Source of the DNA: Kalmusia sp. IMI 367209
Taxonomy: Eukaryota > Ascomycota > Dothideomycetes > Pleosporales > Didymosphaeriaceae
Direction: 5' to 3'
DNA length: 64,000 bases
Assembly (NCBI GenBank): GCA_027946365.1
Contig: JAPEUQ010000003.1
Span: 3,038,001-3,102,000 of the forward strand
Shown: piece after piece, positions 1 through 10,942 of the stretch
How positions within the stretch are numbered: the stretch's first letter is position 1
Layout: every line of letters begins with the position of its first letter
Notes under the pieces: model-generated
Told to the model about the DNA's origin: nothing
The model's input: only the letters and a program-made list of their open reading frames with translations
Databases searched by the model: none
Program-made: the position numbers and the translations under genes

Positions 1-413
1 GGGTAAGTAAGATTCTTCAGATGGCCGAAAAACATATCCAGATGCGGCGCAGCGTCACGTAGGGGGGCGCATAGCAGGATGCGCTCCTCTCTCTCCCACC
101 CCCTCGCTGTGCCCTGTACATTGCTCAAGTCGTAATATCGGACCGTCTCTAATTTCGAGTCGTCGCTAGAGCTGAGATAGCTGAGCGGGCCCGAGCCCAG
201 GTTCGGTCGCAGGTCGGGGAAGAAGAAAAAGAGGCCAGTGAGGAAGATGGACCCTATCAGCAACAGTCGCTGTATCAGCTGTCGCCGCCGCCTCAAGGCC
301 GGCTGTGATCTGGGCTGGAATCTGCAGTGGCAATGTAGATTAGCATCGTGTACCCACGAGGGGTGGTCATTCAGTAGCGTAGAAAGGTTGGACTGCAGCG
401 GCGCACTGAGCAT
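1..413 (-). CDS. Anp1/Mnn9/Van1-family alpha-1,6-mannosyltransferase, N-terminal part (runs off left edge)
   Basis: Only the first ~137 codons lie in the window; the rest is beyond base 1. The protein begins with an arginine-rich stretch (ALRRRRQLIQR) followed by a hydrophobic segment (LLLIGSIFLTGLFFFF), which fits a type II membrane anchor. Next comes the signature entry to the glycosyltransferase domain: VRYYDLSNVQGTARGWERE, then RILLCAPLRDAAPHL and FFGHLKNLTYP. These motifs are characteristic of the fungal Anp1/Mnn9/Van1 family. Its known members sit in Golgi M-Pol complexes and extend the alpha-1,6-mannan backbone on N-glycans. The start at 413 is the farthest upstream ATG kept in frame; the first ~40 residues are not conserved in my memory of the family, so the start could be wrong. 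I cannot say which of the three paralogues it is. Confidence 0.82.
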   Translation of the reverse strand, partial: MLSAPLQSNLSTLLNDHPSWVHDANLHCHCRFQPRSQPALRRRRQLIQRLLLIGSIFLTGLFFFFPDLRPNLGSGPLSYLSSSDDSKLETVRYYDLSNVQGTARGWEREERILLCAPLRDAAPHLDMFFGHLKNLTY

Positions 414-2520
414 GGCGGTGGCAGACGTACTTGTGAGGTTGGATGGAGAATGTGCCGCCCCCTCCCGTTGATGGGTAGGCGGCATGCCCGTTGGAAAAGG
501 CATGACGATGCATCTTCGATTTTGCATGTAAGGGCAGCATCCAGGAGGGAGGTCTGCGAAATCAGATCGCGCTGATGTCTCCCTTGAGCACCCCCGGTCC
601 CGTCGACCCGCAAGATTCGCTGGGCGCAGTGCAGAGGGCAGCGAGGCCGGGCACACCACGTCTAAGCAAGTGTGCGATGCGAATTGATGCCACGACGGGC
701 AGCGCAGGAGCACGGAAGGATGTGGGAAGGGTGCGACAGCCCTTGGCGATGTCGTCGTACAGGTCTCCGGAAGACTTGGCTCCTGGATTTATTTCGCTAA
801 GCTGGAGGCCACCGTTGTCGTAGACATGCCCCGATATCCCTGGCGAAACGCGAACCGAAATGGCGACTTGCAGCGCGGCTGGGCGGGCAAGGGCAGGCAA
901 GGGCAGGCAAGGAGAGCGAGCGGCTGACAGGCGTCTTTAGGAATTGCAGATGGGTGCTCCTTTGGGCAGATGCGCAGATATGCAGCGGAGGTTGGAGGTG
1001 CAGCGGCGCTGTCGGGGCTGTGCCAAGCGGCTAGCATTGATGTTTCAGCGCGGGCGTTGCAACCTCGAGAATCGCCGTCATTGCATTGTTTTTAGTGGGC
1101 CGTTGTGCCAGATTTCATTTGCGCTCGATGCGGCCACTCGGCGTCGTCGAGTGGCACCGCAGGTCGAAGCTGTGCTGTCCGCTTGCAATATCGCGGATGA
1201 CGCGCGGCAAATGCGCCCGTCGTTCACATGGAATACATTTGATATGATGACGTGAAACAAAGCGTGTTTATATTTAGTATCATTATTATCGTTGTTCAAC
1301 TACTAGCAAAATATGTGTCTCTTTATAGAGAAGCGTTCACTACGCGCTGCTTGCCCGTGCCTACATCACAATGCTTACTACTACACCGTGGCACGTCTCT
1401 ATGAGTTGGATACAGTCCGGACGACAACTTCATTTCACATCAATCTAAACCACAGTAGTCAGCATACATTCGCTAGATGCCGTAGGAGACCAGAAGACGA
1501 AGACCGCAAGCTCAGAAAGCCGTTTTAGTCATTCTCCGCCACCGGCCTCGAGTCACGACAGCCCAAGACGGACCGCCCCGACCTTTGGCTCGAAGACCAC
1601 AATTACGCAGCGTTTGCACGCGCAACTCCACAACCCGTCATTCCAAGCCGAAGCCGGTAGAGTGCGGGAGGGTGACCCGGCAGCAGATGTCGTGGAATGG
1701 ATAGACTAGGTTTTCATCCTGGCGAGAATGGGATCGGAAGCAGAACGTACTTGAGTATTGTTGCGGGTCTGGCTTGCAAGCTGCAGAGATCGAAAAGGTC
1801 TAGCTTGCGCTGGTCAGCAAAGGTCGTACACATGATGACATCAATGCAGCAAATTGATAGAGCAATATTCAGACAAAGGTAAGCTGGTATAAAGTGTCTT
1901 CAATAAAGTTCAGTAGCAGAACTGAAAAGATATACACACATCATAGAACGCGGTTTGGTAAGAACTAAGAACTTGGGATTTGGACTTACTTATGTGAGTA
2001 ATAACTAAACGATTTCTCGTCAGTCATAGGAAATCTAAGCTCCCGTGATGGACCGAAGTCAAGTGTGCATCGGCTACAAGACTACATCGCAGTGTTTCTC
2101 TTTCGCGCATGCATTCTCGGACATATGCATCTATAAGTGCCGTCTGTGGAAGAAGCTTCTGTTGCCAGTCAGTGTATGCTCGCGCCAGGATGGTAGGCAG
2201 CATAGAAAACACCGGAAGGAGATCAGTTGGTGGTGCATGTTCGGAGCTCATCATAGATCACCAGAACATATAGGAAAGTATCAATCATAAGACGGTTTCT
2301 CGGGGGTAGATTGAATGTTAGGAACTTACGTTGGCCGCGAAGCACCTCGAATGCGAGGTGATGCTGAAGGAAGTTGGAGTTAGAGAAGCGAAAGAGAAAA
2401 TATCAGCGGTTCTCGCGAAATCTTGGCATGTTAGTCAGCCAACGTCCTCAACGCGACCTTTGAAATGCTGATTTCAAGACTAATAGCTGCTTTGCACAAC
2501 ACCCCGGCACAACACGCGAG
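414..2520. other. Intergenic region between the mannosyltransferase and MTR3
   Basis: About 2.1 kb without a supportable gene. Several open frames of 60-110 codons occur on both strands, but they overlap each other, lack recognisable motifs and are not joined by good splice sites. It should hold the promoters and leaders of the mannosyltransferase (minus) and MTR3 (plus). A 10-bp tandem repeat lies at 881-910. Confidence 0.5.
881..910. repeat. Three tandem copies of a 10-bp G-rich unit
   Basis: The unit gggcaggcaa occurs at 891-900 and 901-910, with a one-base variant (gggcgggcaa) at 881-890. It lies about 470 bp upstream of the mannosyltransferase start. No function can be read from it. Confidence 0.7.
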
Positions 2521-3632
2521 ATGACGGCGAATTTAGATAGGAGAAGAGTCAATGCGCCTAGCAGCGGCACCTCAGTCCCAGTTTTTGCGCGGACGGCGAA
2601 AGAGTCTGGTTACCTTCAATCGCTGCGACCAAGCAGGACAAGAGGTCCAAATGAGTTACGAAAGACTTGTAAGTGCGAAGATCTAGTGACTATGTGCCTC
2701 GCAATGCGCATCACCACCATCTTTTCTTAAGAGCTCCATGTTGCTGCACGAGTCCTCTTGACCTTCCAATACAGCTCCCTTATGCTCACGCTAACACCTG
2801 AACAGTCCTTCAGACCGGCATTGTACCTTCGGCTTCAGGTTCCGCATACCTCGAGGTTCCCACGTCATCTCGATGCGCTCAACCTACGCTGATTCCACCC
2901 ACGTCGAGCCTAAAGATCACTGCTTCTGTGCAAGGGCCTAAACCCCTCCTCCGCAGTGCGCCCTTCTCTCCAACCCTCGTCCTTACAACTACCGTAAAAT
3001 TTGCCCCATTTGCAACACGGCACCGTAGAGGATACATTCGCGACTCAGCAGAACGAGATCTTGGTGTGCACCTGGAGACTGCACTGCGCGGTGTCATAAT
3101 TGGCGAACGATGGCCAAAGAGCGGGGTTGAGGTTGTCATCACTGTACTTGAAGGAGATGAGGATGCATGGTGGGGTGACAGCGGCACTGAAGGTGGGGCT
3201 GGTAGAGGTTGGGGCCTGCTCAATGTACTCGCTGGGTGCATAACGGTTGCGAGTGCTGCGATCACGGACGCGGGTATTGACTGTGTTGACATGGTTGCTG
3301 GAGGCGTGGCAGCAATTACAAGAGGTCCAGACTTAAGCAATGCAGGTCAAGAGATACTAGACCCTTGTCCGGCAGAACATCAGGATATCGTTGCTGCTTG
3401 CGCAGTAGGCTATTTAGCGTCAAGAGATGAGATCACCGAAATATGGCTAAAGGGTGATGTTGGTGCAGACCACGACGAGCTTATCGAGGGCGCTACGCAT
3501 GCCGCGGTGGGTAATATCAGCGTGTTGAAAGAGGTGCTACTCGAGAGCATGGAAGCACAGATCAAGGGACTAGGGAAGGGCGAGAACGAGGGAGCAAAAC
3601 GAAAGCACGAGGACGTTGAAATGACTGGATGA
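2521..3632 (+). CDS. MTR3: Exosome complex subunit Mtr3 (RNase PH-like)
   Basis: Two exons, 2521-2668 and 2806-3632, give a 324-residue protein. The intron has a GTAAGT donor, a GCTAAC branch site and an AACAG acceptor, and joining restores the frame across the family motif FLQTGIVPSASGSAYLE. The rest reads as one RNase PH fold: KFAPFATRHRR, then the LEGDEDAWWGDSG region, the glycine-rich WGLLNVLAGCITVASAAITDAGI helix region, and a C-terminal EIWLKGDV strand. Mtr3 is one of six RNase PH-like subunits of the eukaryotic exosome ring, which takes part in 3'-5' RNA processing and decay in nucleus and cytoplasm; eukaryotic ring subunits are generally inactive. The tail (KRKHEDVEMTG) is lysine/glutamate rich. 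Rrp46 or Rrp43 are the alternatives, but the N-terminal motif fits Mtr3 best. Confidence 0.85.
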
Positions 3633-4121
3633 TGACCTGGAACTGTCACGGCGATTCTGGACTCTGGGAAATGGGTAAACAAAAACATTCTGCATAGCGA
3701 CGGCGTTTATATACCAAAACAAACGGCAATGGATTACGATGAGATATCATAAAGCATAACATTCATTTTCCTCTTCACAGAGACAACACTAAGAGTCATA
3801 CTGGATCATATTCCATGCAGGCTATGTAAGATGTTATTTGTTTCTACAGCGCCAGCCTCTACATAGTTTGTCTTGTGCACATTTGTTCTGGGTTAACTCG
3901 AGTGAAGACACGTTCTCTCACTCATGTCGACCTAGTGTTCATCGGCACGTGGCGACCCATAAGTAGAACGCTCCTTCCTCCCTCACTAGCCTACACAGCA
4001 AACGCAGCTATGGGCTCGGATCGTTTGCACGCCCATCTATAAAGCTTGCCTCACTTCAGCTTCTATAGCGTCCACGCCCTCTTATCACGACGCCTTCCTT
4101 ATTTCAACCCCGACAACAGCA
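3633..4121. other. Intergenic region between MTR3 and the La-Arb1 gene
   Basis: About 490 bp holding the MTR3 3' end and the promoter of the downstream gene. The first 150 bp after the MTR3 stop are AT-rich, as expected for a 3' processing region. No gene or repeat was seen. Confidence 0.5.
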
Positions 4122-6169
4122 ATGGAGCCAGCCCCTCCACAAGAGGAGCATCCTGATGCCCCTCATATTCGCCGACAGGTAGGTCCGAATCTATCGCGTC
4201 CAACGACTCTCTATCTTTAATCAGCATGCGAGCCTACTCACGCAAGAACAGGTGGAGTTCTACTTCTCAGACGAGAACCTCCCTTCTGACTTGCATCTCC
4301 TGCAATGTTGCGGTGGCCGCGACAACCTCCCCGTCTCCATTTCGCGCATCTGCGGCTTCAAGAAGATGCGCGCGTTCAAGCCCAAGAAGATAGTCGCCGA
4401 AGCTCTTCGCAAGTCAGCCTTTCTTGTCGTCTCGGAAGACGGTAAGCAGGTCCGCCGCAAGGTCGCTCTCCAAGGCCCTTGTGCTCTAGATCCAGACTTC
4501 TACAATGATGATGAGATTGCGTACGATCCCCGTGCAAGGAAGCCGGCTGTTCAGCCCGTGCCGTTGCTGCCGCAAAAGAAGTCCGAGTACCCACCAGGCA
4601 TGACGAAGAACATGATGAAGCCTACTGGGTTCGAGAAGTCATATGTAAGCTATAGCCTTAAGTCGTCAAGAATTTACAGACTGTATTGTGTATACTGGCC
4701 AACTTAGACCACAGTGTCTTCACACAAGATGACTGCTAATGGTGTGTGAATCCGTAGGTAGAGCCACCGATCGCTCCGGACGAGGCTAAAGAGGAAGAAG
4801 CAATGTATGACCCTGACAAACCGTTCGTCGAGCGCATCGAGATCGCAATTCAGCGTTTCAAGCAGAAGAGGAGGATGCACGAGATCTACAACAATGTTTT
4901 CAGCAAGTGGATGCGCTTCGGTGGCGTAGACACGTCTCCACGCATGTTTGGAGGCTTATCGAAGAAGGATCTGGCTGATATGGATGCCGAGGAGATTGCC
5001 AGGGCTATGGCTATGCATACTGTGCCATGGGACCGAGAAAATACCAAGCATTGGGTCGTGGACTTTGTTGGTGTTGGAGAGGCGTTTCTGTATGTTCAGT
5101 TGCAGAACCAGATCAAAAGTTTGCAGACGCATTGAGGGCCGAGTTACCAATGGTACACAAGCAGTCTCCAAAGTTTTGACCCGGGGCTGGAGTTTCTTTC
5201 CCTACAGCTCTCTGGCCCAGATGCTAATGTTCCCGTAGATCATCCTACTTTGCAACTCACTACAGTCTCACCCCTCAACAGATCAAGACTGCTTGTCAAG
5301 TCCTTCGTTCATTCTACAATTATCTTCTTTTCCACTCTGTGTGCGATGAATACCGAGATGAACTTGAAAAGGGCCGGAAGCTCTGCGATGCCGCCGAGGC
5401 TGAGCTTCCCAAGACCCATGCTGCCGGACTTGCCCTTCCCGGTGCTTTCAACTCTGCTGCCAGCACCACTTTTGGCGGCTGCAAAGCCGGGGCTTACACC
5501 GGCGACAAAGAGTGGGCCATCAAAGCCAAGGAAGAGGGCGTGGACCTCGGGGACCCAGGTATGATGGACGAAGAGGCCAGGATTATCTTCAGGACGGCTG
5601 TTGCCATCATGGGGACAGACGAGCAGCAGAGAATGCTCGATATGCAGTCCTTCAGGGTCTTAAAAGATGCGTCGTTTGGATTGGAAGTCTTCTCTATCGT
5701 ACCTTCGGACGAGGTCACTCGTCAGATGTACACACATCAAAATGCGGCCACCGCTCAGAAACTCTGTCTCGAGCCTCTTGGTAAGCTACTTTGCCGGTCC
5801 TGGCACATTGACGACTTCAATCAGTACGACTTACCTCGGGACAAATACCCAAATGGTTGCTTGCCCAAGACAGAAGAGGGCAAGGAGTTCGAGTTTTGGG
5901 TCGAGGATCGTGTGCTGGATGAATGCTTCGTGGGCATGAAACTTCATGCAAGGGTTCTGACATTGGAGGGCAGCATAACAATCCTTGACAATGTGCATGA
6001 GGTCATGTGCAGCTTCTACAAGTGGTTGCCAAATGAATTGTGGATGGAGCGTCATCCGAAGGAGGTGGTGATCAGGAAGAAGGATTGGTCAGAGATCCAA
6101 TCTAAGACGAATGCTGGAGAGAGTAATGAAAAGTTCGCAGATGATGACTACTTGATGGAGGAGGATTAA
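4122..6169 (+). CDS. La-motif protein with Argonaute siRNA-chaperone (Arb1-like) domain
   Basis: Four exons (4122-4178, 4252-4644, 4758-5089, 5239-6169) give 570 residues. Residues ~18-95 read as a La-type winged helix: RRQVEFYFSDENLPSDL, then DNLPVSISRICGFKKMRAF and LRKSAFLVVSEDGKQVRRK. After a linker, residues ~145-560 match my recollection of the fungal Arb1 family: YDPDKPFVERIEIAIQRFKQ, GGVDTSPRMFGGLSKKDL, HWVVDFVGVGEAFLSSYF, VLRSFYNYLLFHSVCDEY and a long C-terminal part ending in an acidic tail. In fission yeast, Arb1 partners Arb2 and Ago1 in the complex that holds duplex siRNA during heterochromatic RNAi. The La motif normally binds RNA 3' ends. Joining both in one frame is unusual as far as I know. 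Exon joins are clean in phase. The third intron (149 bp) contains coding-like stretches, so its borders are the least certain part. Confidence 0.68.
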
Positions 6170-7312
6170 GGAAGCGAAGGGAAGAAGCTGTGAGGCGAGG
6201 CTGTCAACGTTCACAACGTGAAAAAGGTATGCGTCTTACACCTAAATTGTTCGTGTGGCTTCCTTGTTTACCTTCGATAGTCAAGTGATAGCCTCATTTA
6301 TTCTCCTCGCACAAGGATGAAAAGGTCATATTCGTGGCGTTTGTGATTGGTTTGGTATATCAAATCAACGACAATCATGCAATTTCGTTTTCGTGCAACG
6401 TCAGGCAGCTGGTCACGAATACAATATTTGCTCAAATAGTGAGACTTGCTTGTCCTCTTAGTTCAGTTGTAAGCATACTACGCCACAAGTTATCAAAGGA
6501 ACATAGATCCTTGGTGGGGGCTGTATTACGAGGCCTACCCACCCGTTCGCCTTCAGCTCGTGTTCCTTCCTCCACTCTCCGCGCCGTACCATCCGCGCCC
6601 AAGATCTTGGAGCTTACACCAAGATCAGCTGATTATGTCAAAAGTTGCGACTATTTCACATGCTTCTGACAATGATTCTCATGAACGCTTCTACGCTTTG
6701 CATTTCTCACAACGAGGCCCGATGAGAGACATACGCCAGGCTAATTCACAGCTGTCTAATGCAGGAGCCACGATAATAGATAACACAGCCTATACACCGT
6801 TGATTGAGCGACGTTCATTTGTAGTATAGTTCCTTGTACTCACGGCAAACTCTGCGGGATTGACGTTGAACATTCCGATCATCCATGTCTCAGCCGCAAA
6901 AAGGCGGCCCTTGGCAATTCATAAAAGGCAAACAAAGGACGAAGTACGACGCTGGTCCCGAACATCACCAAGCTCGCTATGAGAGCTGAAATATTCTGCC
7001 AATAAGAGCGTGTATATTGAGTTGTACGTAATCAATCGTGGCGTTGACTGCTTGGAGGTGACCTTTGTCCCGGATGCCTCGTCCGTTCTTATTCTGCCAG
7101 CTACGGTCGTGATACCATGAGTAAGAATTTAAGATGCAAGACTCTGTGATCAGCTGGCTGATGATGGGCGCTGAGAGCCGTGGATGAGATATAAAGCGTT
7201 GTTTCCGGGGGCAGAAATTCTAGCTTACTTATTGCCTTCCCTACTGATCTGTCAAATCGAATAGTTGTACAAAGTCTACTTAAACTTAGCTCTACTAGTA
7301 AATCAGAGACTC
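6170..7312. other. Intergenic region upstream of the DyP peroxidase gene
   Basis: About 1.1 kb without a supportable gene. Short frames at 6334-6669 and 6560-6829 have no motif or flanking splice structure. The right part contains the peroxidase promoter, including a TATA-like site. Confidence 0.5.
7190..7195 (+). promoter_or_regulatory. TATA-like box of the DyP peroxidase gene
   Basis: TATAAA lies about 118 bp upstream of the first ATG of the peroxidase, a plausible distance for a fungal gene with a ~90-base leader. It is a sequence match only. Confidence 0.4.
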
Positions 7313-9174
7313 ATGATGTCGGACCAAGATTTCAGGCTTTCCAATGTTCAAGGAGACATTCTGTGCGTGTGTCCAACGTCACTGTTGCCAATAGCTAACA
7401 CTTAACCAGTGTTGGACTCTCAAAGAAGACCGAAATTTTCTTTTTCTTCCACATCACCAATGCAACCGCCTTCCAGACCCAGTTAAAGAACCTTGTTCCG
7501 TTAATCACCACAGCGGATCAGGCCACAGGTGAAAAGGAGGCAATCCGCCGCTTCAGGGTCCAGCGTCGCTCTAGGATCAATGGGGATAGTGTATCGACCG
7601 ACGATTCACTACTATCTGTGACTGGAGTTAATATAGCGTTTTCGCAAAAGGGTCTCGTTGCGGTAAGCTGTGTTTGCTCTCGATACCTGAACTTCAGCTT
7701 ATGCTAATCGGGGCTTAGCTTAGCATAGCCGATGCGACCACCGATGTCCTCAAAGATGAACTCTTCTTCAAGGGTCAGAAGGATGATGCATTTGCACTCG
7801 GGGACAAAGGGGTTGGAGATACGAAGGAGACCTTCCAAGCCGACTGGGATGAGGCCTTCCTGCAACAGACAGGAGACATCCACGGAGTTATCCTGATAGC
7901 TGGCGACTCTTTTGAATCTGTCAGCGGCAAACTTGAAGAGGTCAAGGGGATCTTCTCGGCAGAAAGTATACCATCGATTACTGAGGTGGCTACGCTGGCC
8001 GGAGATGTAAGGCCTGGCAATGAAAAGGGCCATGAACAGTGAGTGATACTAGTATTCATTTGATACTACAAAGACTAAAGGATGTGAAGCTTCGGGTACA
8101 AAGACGGTATCTCGCAACCCGCCATCAAAGGCGTGGATGATGTCGACGGTAAGACGCCGCTACCAGGGCAGACTTTGGTCAATCAAGGGTAAGCATTCTA
8201 CGTGAATCCGTATATAATAAGATACTGACAATACTATAGTGTAGCATTGCTTGGTCGAGGCAATGATACAGGTCGTCCAGAATGGGCACGTGATGGCAGC
8301 TTTTTGGCTTTTCGCAAACTATTACAGCTAGTCCCCGAATTCGATAAGTACGGTCCACCTATTTTAGTGAACTAAAAACATCGCTAAAGGATAACAGGTT
8401 CCTGTTGGATAGTTCCAAGCCCATTGAAGACGACTTCCCTGATGCACCGACCCCAGCTGATATACTCGGTGCACGCATGGTGGGACGCTGGAAGAGTGGT
8501 ATGTCTAAGCTCTCACCCCAGCTGAGCACAACTTTAAATGAACAACTGTTAAAACGATAACTAGGTGCTCCACTGCGTATCACCCCTCTCGTGGATGATG
8601 CCGCTCTGGCGGATGATCCCCTCCGCAACAACAAATTCAAGTTCAATCCAAACTCTCAAGAGATGTGTCCTTTCGCAGCACACATCCGCAAGATGAATCC
8701 GCGTAAAGATCTGACTAACCCTGAAAATACCATCAATCCGCATCTGATTTTGCGCCGCGGAATTCCCTTCGGTCCTGAAATCACCACCGAGGAGAAGCTC
8801 ACGCGTAGCACGAAGCACGAGCGCGGGTTGTACTTCGTATCATACCAGTCAGACCTTAACAATGGCTTCAGCTTCCTTCAAAAGCGTTAGTCATCCCTAA
8901 TTCTGGTCACACTTGACTTTACCACGTCTTCTAACTGTGCTTAGGCTGGGCCAACAGCCCCACATTCCCCCCGAACGTCCCCGTCGTACCGGGTTTCGAT
9001 CCCATCATTGGCCAGGTTCATGGTGAGGATAGAAAAATGTCAGGGCATAATGACGATGTAACTACTGAGGAGCTGCAGTTGGAGCGGCAGTGGGTGCAGT
9101 CAAGGGGTGGAGAGTACTTTTTTTCGCCTTCGATTCTGGCACTGGGTAGTGTCTTCTCTGGGCAAGGAATTTGA
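7313..9174 (+). CDS. DyP-type heme peroxidase
   Basis: Eight exons (7313-7362, 7410-7662, 7719-8038, 8090-8188, 8240-8347, 8398-8498, 8565-8885, 8945-9174) give 493 residues; every join keeps frame. The opening LSNVQGDILVGLSKKTEIFFFF is typical of the family. The defining GXXDG motif appears as HFGYKDGISQP (Asp is the catalytic acid). Further on are CPFAAHIRKMNPR, with the likely proximal heme histidine, and LRRGIPFGPE, then GLYFVSYQSDLNNGF. DyP peroxidases use hydrogen peroxide to oxidise dyes and aromatic substrates, some of them lignin-related. I see no signal peptide, so an intracellular enzyme is likely unless the start is misplaced. Two in-frame ATGs stand side by side at 7313 and 7316. 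Length is normal for the family. Confidence 0.92.
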
Positions 9175-9438
9175 GATAGTGTAGGGCAGTGCCTGCATAG
9201 ATGTTTAGTAACGTGGTGTTATATTTCGGGTATATTGTATCGATATTGTTTGTAATTGTGAGTGTTGGGCGCGTTGCCAAGGCGTGACCACATTGATAGT
9301 AAGGCGTGTTCACGTGGTACATGTTGACTACAAAAGCGAAGTCAACGACACTACAAATGCTCAACACAATACACTCCAAAGCTTCACCGCTTAAACACTT
9401 CGTTCTTCAATTTTTTTATTCTCACGAATCGGTTCAAG

Positions 9439-10125
9439 ATGTGTCCTCCAGAAGCCATTGCATCTATCCAAACCGCTGTCAACGCCTCTTCTCTCGACAT
9501 TGAAGCCCTTGTTCCTTCCACCGAAATCAGTCAAACAGCCTATAAGCACGCCGCTTCCTTGTTGCATCCATCTATCCTGAACCACTCTATTCGTCTCTAT
9601 CTGTACACGAAGACTCTCGCAGCGTCGAGGAAATCCATCTACTACACTGACCCTGCCAAACACGACCAGCTCTTCGTTGCTTGTCTCTTCCACGACATAG
9701 GAACCACCGAAACATACAATGGGGACCAGCGCTTCGAAGTTGAAGGCGCCGATGCCGCAGTCGGACATCTTTCCCAGTTCGGCGTAGGCGAGGAGGATAG
9801 CAAGCAGGTCTGGTATACAATCGCCCTTCACACGACTAAGGGTATTGTTCATCGCATGGGGGAACTGCCCGCACTGATGAGACGGGCGCTCGACATCGAG
9901 TTCGGGAACGTGTCGGAAGTCGAAGGTGTTGACAACGTGGTTGAGCTGAAAGCGGAGTTGAATGCAAAGTTTCCAAGATTAGAGATTGAAAAGGTTCTGG
10001 GTGATGCGGTTGCGGTGCAAGCGATTATGAATCCGGCCAAGGCGCCGTCTGCGACGTGGCCGGGAGGATTGTATCGGTCGCACTTGGAGAATCCGAGTTG
10101 GGAGGGAGTTAACAAAGCCTGGTAG
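9439..10125 (+). CDS. HD-domain hydrolase of the cyanamide hydratase (Ddi2-like) family
   Basis: A single exon encodes 228 residues. The HD pattern is clear: LLHPSILNHSIRLYLYTK gives the first histidine, LFVACLFHDIGTTE the HD pair, YTIALHTTKGI a further histidine, and the segment ELNAKFPRLEIEKVLGDAV matches the C-terminal part of yeast Ddi2/Ddi3 and Myrothecium cyanamide hydratase. Those enzymes hydrate cyanamide to urea using a metal held by the HD residues. Whether this paralogue acts on cyanamide, on nitriles or on something else cannot be read from the sequence. It follows the peroxidase gene by 264 bp on the same strand. No signal peptide is visible. Confidence 0.8.
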   Translation: MCPPEAIASIQTAVNASSLDIEALVPSTEISQTAYKHAASLLHPSILNHSIRLYLYTKTLAASRKSIYYTDPAKHDQLFVACLFHDIGTTETYNGDQRFEVEGADAAVGHLSQFGVGEEDSKQVWYTIALHTTKGIVHRMGELPALMRRALDIEFGNVSEVEGVDNVVELKAELNAKFPRLEIEKVLGDAVAVQAIMNPAKAPSATWPGGLYRSHLENPSWEGVNKAW

Positions 10126-10303
10126 GCTGCCGTGGCTGGCTAGGGTGACATTATAGGCCTGAAAATTGTTGAAGTCGAGCTTTGTAGCTTCTCGAAATGA
10201 TCGCTCGCTACGTCCATTCGCTGCCCTGTAGTGTCTTCCTTCTATTGACCTTAACACATGAATGTGTGACCGTCTCAATCGAGCTCTCTTCGTTTGTAGC
10301 TAT

Positions 10304-10942
10304 TTAGCCACCATCACTCCTCTCCAGGAAACTTGGATCTCTTTCGATCTTATTTTCAAACTTTGTCCACCAGGCCTGAAAGGCCTTCAAGGGTACCGTA
10401 TCGCCACTGCCCCAACTCGTGAGGAAATCGTAGCAATTCTTGATGATCCGTTGGGCTAACACCTTCGTCGTGACAGTATTCTGACCCCTGAGAACTATCT
10501 CATTGCCAGCCATCGGGTTGGCAACGGCCGCAGCATCTTGAGCCTTCTTCTGCTCCAAATTGGCGGCAACCTGGACCGCAGGCTCCACCGAAATGCCCAG
10601 AGCCAATGGCGGTGCAGCGCTGTTTAGGGGAGCTGCACTATCTACCATTGAATCTTCATCTCCCATGCCGCCGCCAGCCGGGCCGCCAGCCTTATTGTTC
10701 ACCTTGAATATAGCGCTCGGTTTCTCGTTCGCTATCGCGCCAAGGAGCTTGAATTCGGTCGTGTTTGGTAGTTGCGCGTATACTGCGGCGGCGGTGCCAT
10801 CTGGGAGCGTCGTCCCTGGGAGGAGGAATACCACGATGTGCGAAAATGGAGGTACCGAGGGAATTTGGTATGCGAACTGGGTTTCGGAAATGGGCTGGGC
10901 GTCGGTCAGGACGGGTCTGCCTGAGACAATGACGCCAAACAT
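10304..10942 (-). CDS. OPI10: Hikeshi/Opi10 family protein
   Basis: An intronless gene for 212 residues. The N-terminus MFGVIVSGRPVLTDAQPISE, followed by PPFSHIVVFLLPGTTLPDG and FKLLGAIANEKPSAIFKV, is the conserved N-terminal domain of Hikeshi (human C11orf73) and yeast Opi10. Residues ~95-140 are a low-complexity linker rich in Gly, Ala and Pro. The C-terminal part (KVLAQRIIKNCYDFLTSW, then FQAWWTKFENKIERDPSFLER) forms the conserved helical domain. In animals Hikeshi carries Hsp70 into the nucleus under heat stress; in yeast OPI10 mutants overproduce inositol. The gene converges with the HD-domain gene, 178 bp apart. Confidence 0.92.
   Translation of the reverse strand: MFGVIVSGRPVLTDAQPISETQFAYQIPSVPPFSHIVVFLLPGTTLPDGTAAAVYAQLPNTTEFKLLGAIANEKPSAIFKVNNKAGGPAGGGMGDEDSMVDSAAPLNSAAPPLALGISVEPAVQVAANLEQKKAQDAAAVANPMAGNEIVLRGQNTVTTKVLAQRIIKNCYDFLTSWGSGDTVPLKAFQAWWTKFENKIERDPSFLERSDGG

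Noticed and set aside
5090..5238. Possible extra exon in the La-Arb1 gene
   Set aside because: Parts read like protein, but each frame stops and its length is not a multiple of three; removing it restores the conserved FLSSYF segment.
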